A stretch of 64,000 nt of DNA from an uncultured Candidatus Entotheonella sp. Lineage in GTDB: Bacteria > Tectomicrobia > Entotheonellia > Entotheonellales > Entotheonellaceae. The first letter of the stretch is position 1; every line of letters starts with the position of its first letter. Of this stretch, positions 60,349 to 64,000 are shown one piece after another. A program made the position numbers and the translations under genes. Under the pieces are notes generated by a model, which worked only from the letters and a program-made list of their open reading frames with translations, searched no databases and was not told the origin of the DNA. The stretch lies in contig OX639990.1 in the NCBI GenBank assembly GCA_951828535.1, positions 173,300-237,299 of the forward strand. Direction: 5' to 3'.

Positions 60349-61644
60349 TCAGCTGTTCATCGAGCGGAGAAAATCGCCATTCGTCTGGCTCTCTTTAATC
60401 TTGTCGATCAGCAATTCCATGCTGTCGACCGTATTCAGGGGGTTCAGAACCTTGCGCAGCACCCACACGCGGTTGAGCTCGTATTCATCAAGCAGCAACT
60501 CTTCCTTGCGGGTACCGGAGCGGTTGACGTCGATAGCCGGGAAGACTCGCTTGTCAACCAAGCGGCGGTCGAGGTGGATTTCCATGTTGCCGGTGCCCTT
60601 GAACTCCTCGAAGATGACCTCGTCCATGCGGCTGCCGGTTTCCACCAAAGCCGTGGCGATGATGGTCATGCTGCCGCCCTCCTCGATATTACGGGCAGCG
60701 CCGAAGAAGCGTTTCGGCTTTTGCAGGGCGTTGGAATCAACGCCGCCGGAAAGCACTTTGCCGCTCGGTGGCACGATGGTGTTATAAGCGCGCGCCAAGC
60801 GCGTGATACTGTCGAGCAGGATCACCACGTCGCGCTTGTGCTCGACCAGCCGCTTGGCTTTCTCGATCACCATTTCGGCCACCTGCACGTGGCGGGTAGC
60901 GGGTTCATCGAAGGTCGAGCTCACCACCTCGCCTTTGACCGAACGCTGCATGTCGGTGACTTCCTCCGGACGCTCGTCGATCAGCAGCACGATCAGGACA
61001 ATTTCCGGATGATTACACGTCACGCTGTGGGCGATCGATTGCAGGAGCATGGTTTTACCCGTGCGCGGTGGCGCCACGATGAGGCCGCGCTGTCCCTTGC
61101 CGATGGGCGTCAGCAGGTCCATGACTCGGGTTGAAGTGTCGGTAGGATCGGTTTCAAGATGAATGCGGGCGTCGGGGTATAGCGGCGTGAGGTTGTCGAA
61201 GAGAATTTTGTCCTTGGCCAGTTCAGGATTTTCGAAATTGATGGCCTCGACCTTGAGCAGGGCGAAATAGCGCTCGCTATCCTTGGGCGGTCTGACCTGG
61301 CCGGAGATGGTGTCGCCGGTATGGAGGTCGAAGCGGCGTATCTGGGAGGGTGAGACGTAGATATCGTCCGGCCCGGGAAGATAGTTGTAACTGGGCGCCC
61401 GCAGGAATCCGAAGCCGTCAGGCAGGATTTCCAGAACGCCCTCCCCGAATATCAAGCCGTTTTTCTCCGTCTGAGCTTCCAGAATCTTGAAGATCAACTC
61501 CTGCTTGCGTAAACCGCTGGCCCCGCCTACGTGGAGTTGCTTGGCCACGTCGGAGAGATCGGCGATAGTCATTTCTTTCAATTCGACGATGTTCAAGCGC
61601 CCTTTGTGCATGGCCGGGATTTCAAGAGTGGTCTCAACTGCCAT
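60349..61644 (-). CDS. rho: Transcription termination factor Rho
   Basis: A 431-residue hexameric RNA-dependent ATPase. The primary RNA-binding fold contains [16 protein letters not shown], the Walker A is [12 protein letters not shown], and the Q-loop/R-loop regions [20 protein letters not shown] and [20 protein letters not shown] are present. The ATG at 61644 ([15 protein letters not shown]) is chosen because GAGAGG lies 5 nt upstream; a TTG at 61656 is in frame but lies inside a short upstream ORF. A long leader (475 nt) and a strong promoter precede it, suggesting autoregulation as known for other rho genes. Confidence 0.97.
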   Translation of the reverse strand: MAVETTLEIPAMHKGRLNIVELKEMTIADLSDVAKQLHVGGASGLRKQELIFKILEAQTEKNGLIFGEGVLEILPDGFGFLRAPSYNYLPGPDDIYVSPSQIRRFDLHTGDTISGQVRPPKDSERYFALLKVEAINFENPELAKDKILFDNLTPLYPDARIHLETDPTDTSTRVMDLLTPIGKGQRGLIVAPPRTGKTMLLQSIAHSVTCNHPEIVLIVLLIDERPEEVTDMQRSVKGEVVSSTFDEPATRHVQVAEMVIEKAKRLVEHKRDVVILLDSITRLARAYNTIVPPSGKVLSGGVDSNALQKPKRFFGAARNIEEGGSMTIIATALVETGSRMDEVIFEEFKGTGNMEIHLDRRLVDKRVFPAIDVNRSGTRKEELLLDEYELNRVWVLRKVLNPLNTVDSMELLIDKIKESQTNGDFLRSMNS

Positions 61645-62126
61645 ATGTCCTCTCAACCTCCATAAGTCGCATGCATATAGCTGGGGGCATGCGTACGTAG
61701 GATATTCTGTCCTCGGTTACTGCCCTTGCAACTGTGACAGCAGTACGGCATGAAACTGGCACTCCTTACTTATATGGGTCGGTGAACCGCTTGACGGTAT
61801 ACAACGCCGGACGAACAAGGGAAGCCGCGATGGAATTTATGAAAACCATGGTAAGAATGGATGAGGACCCTTGCACAACCTACGCTGCGCGCGCTAACTC
61901 GCATCCCTTGAGAAGGGCGTGTCCATTTATCGTAGGCAAGCATGATGCCATGTAAAGGGAAATCCTTACGCTCGGCAGAGGATATAACCCCTTCGTCGGA
62001 TGGCTTTGGGATGGCTGGTTATTTGTGCAATGGAATCCTGTACCGGATAGGCCGACCGCTGCGGGAACCAAGGCAGCGTGGTGTTGAAACAACCTCTGCG
62101 GGGCTCGTTTGGGTGAATTTCGCAAG
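61645..62126 (-). promoter_or_regulatory. Long rho leader RNA
   Basis: Between the promoter and rho lie about 475 nt that code for no recognisable gene apart from two short ORFs. The start of the leader is rich in C and poor in G in stretches such as GTTTCAACACCACGCTGCC, which could serve as Rho loading sites for attenuation, as known for E. coli rho. No riboswitch class is recognised. Confidence 0.45.
61653..61751 (-). CDS. Short upstream ORF coupled to rho
   Basis: Thirty-two codons with a good AAGGAG site 10 nt before the ATG (61751). The peptide starts [15 protein letters not shown] and has three Cys near the N terminus. Its TGA at 61655-61653 ends 8 nt before the rho ATG, inside the rho ribosome-binding site (GAGAGG), so ribosomes finishing it would be placed to initiate rho. 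This is direct sequence observation; a regulatory role is inferred. Another short ORF with a weaker site lies further upstream at 61880-61951. Confidence 0.45.
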   Translation of the reverse strand: MPYCCHSCKGSNRGQNILRTHAPSYMHATYGG

Positions 62127-62155
62127 ACTATACGAGTCGCTCCCCATAGTGTCAA
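62127..62155 (-). promoter_or_regulatory. Strong predicted promoter of rho
   Basis: On the minus strand TTGACA (62155-62150) and TATAGT (62132-62127) are separated by exactly 17 bp, a near-consensus sigma-70 promoter. The -35 begins 5 bp after the tsaC stop, so rho is independently transcribed and the start falls near 62120. Confidence 0.75.
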
Positions 62156-62160
62156 CCCTT

Positions 62161-62826
62161 TCAGCCTTTTTCTGTGCGGTTTTTCGTGATTCCGCAACCC
62201 AGCACGGACTCAATGGCTTCCTGTGGAATTCTGCCGGCACGGATCATACGTGGCGGTTCGACGGTGATATCGAGGATGGTCGAAACCTGCGGTTCGTTGG
62301 CGCTACCCGCGTCAAGAATAAGATCGACGTCCGGGGCAAGCTGTACCTCCACCTCAGCGGCGCTCAGGGCGGCGGCAGCACCGGAGCGATTGGCGCTGGA
62401 AGCGGTGATGGCACTGCCGACGCGCAGCGCGAGACCCTGGCTGAGCGGCGAGTCTGGCCAGCGCACGCCGATGCGTCCGGTGTTGCCGAGCAGCGTGGCC
62501 GGCAGGTTCGGATGCGGCGACAGCAGCAGCGTAAGCGGACCGGGCCAGAATGCCGCCATGAGCGATTCAGCGCGTCGCGGCCAGGCGACGGCAACATCTG
62601 AAAGCTGCTCCGGCGCGCCGATGATCAGCGGGATGGCCTTATCGGATGAGCGGCCTTTGAGGGCATACAGGCCGGTGATGGCTTGCGGCAGCCGAGCGTT
62701 CACTGCCAAGCCGTAGACGGTGTCCGTCAGGTAGGCCACGATGCCGCCGCGCCGCAGTATGGACGCGGCATCGTCGAGCACACCCGATGCCGGGCACTGC
62801 GGATCGACTTTGACACAACGCGTCAT
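62161..62826 (-). CDS. tsaC: L-threonylcarbamoyladenylate synthase (TsaC/YrdC/Sua5)
   Basis: A 221-residue enzyme that makes threonylcarbamoyl-AMP for the t6A modification of tRNA. Substrate-binding residues lie in LTDTVYGLAVNA, LYALKGRSSDKAIPL, FWPGPLTLLL, GRIGVRWPDSPL and ASSANRSG. It is short and lacks the Sua5 C-terminal domain. Its ATG overlaps the purE stop by 4 bp (ATGA), so purE and tsaC are cotranscribed. Confidence 0.93.
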   Translation of the reverse strand: MTRCVKVDPQCPASGVLDDAASILRRGGIVAYLTDTVYGLAVNARLPQAITGLYALKGRSSDKAIPLIIGAPEQLSDVAVAWPRRAESLMAAFWPGPLTLLLSPHPNLPATLLGNTGRIGVRWPDSPLSQGLALRVGSAITASSANRSGAAAALSAAEVEVQLAPDVDLILDAGSANEPQVSTILDITVEPPRMIRAGRIPQEAIESVLGCGITKNRTEKG

Positions 62827-63338
62827 GAACCGGTTTCCGCCAATTGCGCCTGCAGGGTTTCGGCGGCTTTCTCGACGCCGGAAGCCAGTTCGGCCTTGTA
62901 GTGCCGCAGGCGTTCCGACACGTCCGTCGTCGTCAGCGCAACGATCTGCGCCGCCAACACGCCGGCATTGGCTGCTCCAGCTTTGCCGATGGCGACCGTG
63001 GCGACCGGAACGCCGCGCGGCATCTGCACCGTTGCCAAGAGGGCGTCAAGGCCTTGCAAGGACGACGAATCAATGGGCACGCCGATAACCGGCAGCGTGG
63101 TTTCGGCGGCAACCACCCCGGCAAGATGGGCAGCTCCGCCAGCACCGGCAATGATGACCTTGATACCCCTCCCGGCAGCGTCGCGTGCGAGCGCCCCGGT
63201 GCGTTGCGGGGCACGGTGTGCCGAACTGATCGTCACCTCGTAGGGTACTTGAAAGCGGTCCAGCATTTCCGCGGCGCTCTGCATGATCGGCCAATCGGAG
63301 GCGCTGCCCATGACAACGGTTACCACAGGCTGGGTCAT
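62823..63338 (-). CDS. purE: N5-carboxyaminoimidazole ribonucleotide mutase
   Basis: A 171-residue PurE of purine biosynthesis. VVMGSASDWPIMQSAAEML contains the phosphate-binding GSxSD, EVTISSAHRAPQRT the SAHR motif with catalytic His, and VIIAGAGGAAHLAGVVAA the AGxAAHLPG-like block. The ATG at 63338 is preceded by GAAAGGAAC; the longer frame upstream is unlikely. purK is not adjacent. It is divergent from the phosphorylase across about 150 bp. Confidence 0.95.
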   Translation of the reverse strand: MTQPVVTVVMGSASDWPIMQSAAEMLDRFQVPYEVTISSAHRAPQRTGALARDAAGRGIKVIIAGAGGAAHLAGVVAAETTLPVIGVPIDSSSLQGLDALLATVQMPRGVPVATVAIGKAGAANAGVLAAQIVALTTTDVSERLRHYKAELASGVEKAAETLQAQLAETGS

Positions 63339-63491
63339 GATGCGTTCCTTTGTGAAATAGAGTAAGGCATGGAGGTGTGACAGACGTCCGAGCCGCGGCG
63401 GCTTGTCACGCAGGTGCCCGCGTGTCACAGTTTGGTTGTTCCCTACATCTGGGAAAGCCAAATGCTAGCATCAAACCGGAAGGCATTTCCA

Positions 63492-64000
63492 TTGACACCC
63501 GATCAGTTCCTGTCCGTCGAACCGGCCTCCCGGATCGAGCCGGCGGATTTCCTGGCGCACGTACTGGCGCAATATGGGGTTGGGCCCGCCGACCTCGACG
63601 TGCGGCAGGTTGTCCTGCTGACTTTCATCCCGGTGCTGCAGCACCGCTTGTTACGGCATCTGGATATGCCGGCGCCACAGTCGCAGTCGATCATGCGGCA
63701 GGCGTGGTACAACCCGGAAGGTCGGGCGTTTTCCACGCTGGCATCGCCCGTCGGGGCGCCGGTGGCAGTGATGCTGTTGGAACAGTTGATCGCACTCGGT
63801 GCCCGGCGATTTCTGTATCTCGGATTTTGCGGCGCATTGGATCCGGCTCTCACCATCGGCGACCTGTTCATCCCGCAGCAGGCGATCCGGGAAGAGGGCA
63901 CGTCGTACCATTACCTGCCCGCCGGGGTCGAGCCAACGGCGGCGGCGGCGATGGCTACTCTGCTTCAGGAAGAGGGCGAGCGTCAGGGCGTCCACGCCAA
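63492..64000 (+). CDS. Nucleoside phosphorylase family protein (5' part)
   Basis: About 169 residues are visible before the window ends. The start is TTG at 63492 (TPDQFLSVEPASRIEP), with GGAAGG upstream. The segments STLASPVGAPVAVMLLEQLI and LYLGFCGALDPALTIGDLFI followed by AIREEGTSYHYLP match the PNP/uridine phosphorylase family, in which GFCGAL binds phosphate. The nucleoside specificity cannot be decided, because the C-terminal part is missing. Confidence 0.8.
   Translation, partial: MTPDQFLSVEPASRIEPADFLAHVLAQYGVGPADLDVRQVVLLTFIPVLQHRLLRHLDMPAPQSQSIMRQAWYNPEGRAFSTLASPVGAPVAVMLLEQLIALGARRFLYLGFCGALDPALTIGDLFIPQQAIREEGTSYHYLPAGVEPTAAAAMATLLQEEGERQGVHA

Noticed and set aside
61734-61955. 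Plus-strand ORF of 73 codons in the rho leader
   Set aside because: No ribosome-binding site and no family pattern; it lies antisense to the rho leader.

Overview
The window is GC-rich bacterial chromosome, almost fully coding, with short intergenic gaps. Gene content points to a free-living aerobic or facultative heterotroph with many CoA-ester enzymes (acyl-CoA synthetase, thiolase, enoyl-CoA hydratase, acyl-CoA dehydrogenase, family III CoA-transferase), c-type cytochromes and a selenocysteine system. The gene order rho-rpmE-prfA-prmC, zinc-binding L28 and L31 ribosomal proteins and dispersed palindromic repeats suggest a proteobacterial or deltaproteobacterial-like lineage, possibly a poorly cultured one. 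No rRNA or other phylogenetic marker allows a firm assignment.

Layout. 1-3.8 kb: recG (cut by the window edge), rpmB and a Rel/Spo (p)ppGpp enzyme. 4-16.2 kb: one long rightward series of acs, a radical SAM/SPASM protein with a C-terminal PCP-reductase-like domain, a stand-alone PCP-reductase-like protein, an unknown protein, a D,D-carboxypeptidase, DUF1800, DUF1501, an NHL propeller, a GlcF-like Fe-S protein, an Smr protein and a MaoC-like dehydratase. 16.2-20 kb: an IS3 transposase remnant, a phosphoesterase, a winged-helix protein, a deoxyhypusine-synthase-like protein, an atypical SDR and the selenocysteine tRNA gene selC. 20-27.9 kb: esterase, fumarase/ASL-superfamily lyase, thiolase, lactonase-like MBL protein, epimerase, VOC protein, PPOX protein and a HicB protein. 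28-33.2 kb: a leftward operon for GrdE-like and GrdB-like reductase subunits, a membrane protein and a large alpha/beta hydrolase. 33.3-47.6 kb: nadE, a cytochrome c fused to a zinc ribbon, crotonase, a MerR regulator with an elaborate control region, MTHFR, cinA, yacG, a decayed ion channel, a SAM hydrolase and an acyl-CoA dehydrogenase. 47.6-50 kb: a small accessory island of toxin-antitoxin debris and one AT-rich gene. 50-58 kb: a leftward series hisB-hisH-hisF-MauG-split TPP decarboxylase-tandem CoA-transferase-membrane hydrolase. 58-64 kb: prmC, prfA, rpmE, rho with a long leader, tsaC, purE and the start of a nucleoside phosphorylase.

The most notable system is the grdE/grdB-like operon. 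The GrdB-like subunit is interrupted by an in-frame UGA at residue 355, followed by a stem-loop and 98 more homologous codons, and selC lies about 11 kb away. However, the GrdE-like subunit has Tyr where the clostridial protein has the Cys that becomes the pyruvoyl group, and the GrdB-like subunit lacks both Cys of the UxxCxxC motif. No grdA, grdC or grdD gene is present in the window. This looks like a selenoenzyme built on the glycine-reductase scaffold but using different chemistry.

Other points of interest are a 475-nt rho leader with a strong promoter and a coupled short ORF, the rSAM/PCP-reductase pair, the cytoplasmic DUF1800/DUF1501/NHL/GlcF operon, and several family members that have lost their canonical catalytic residues.
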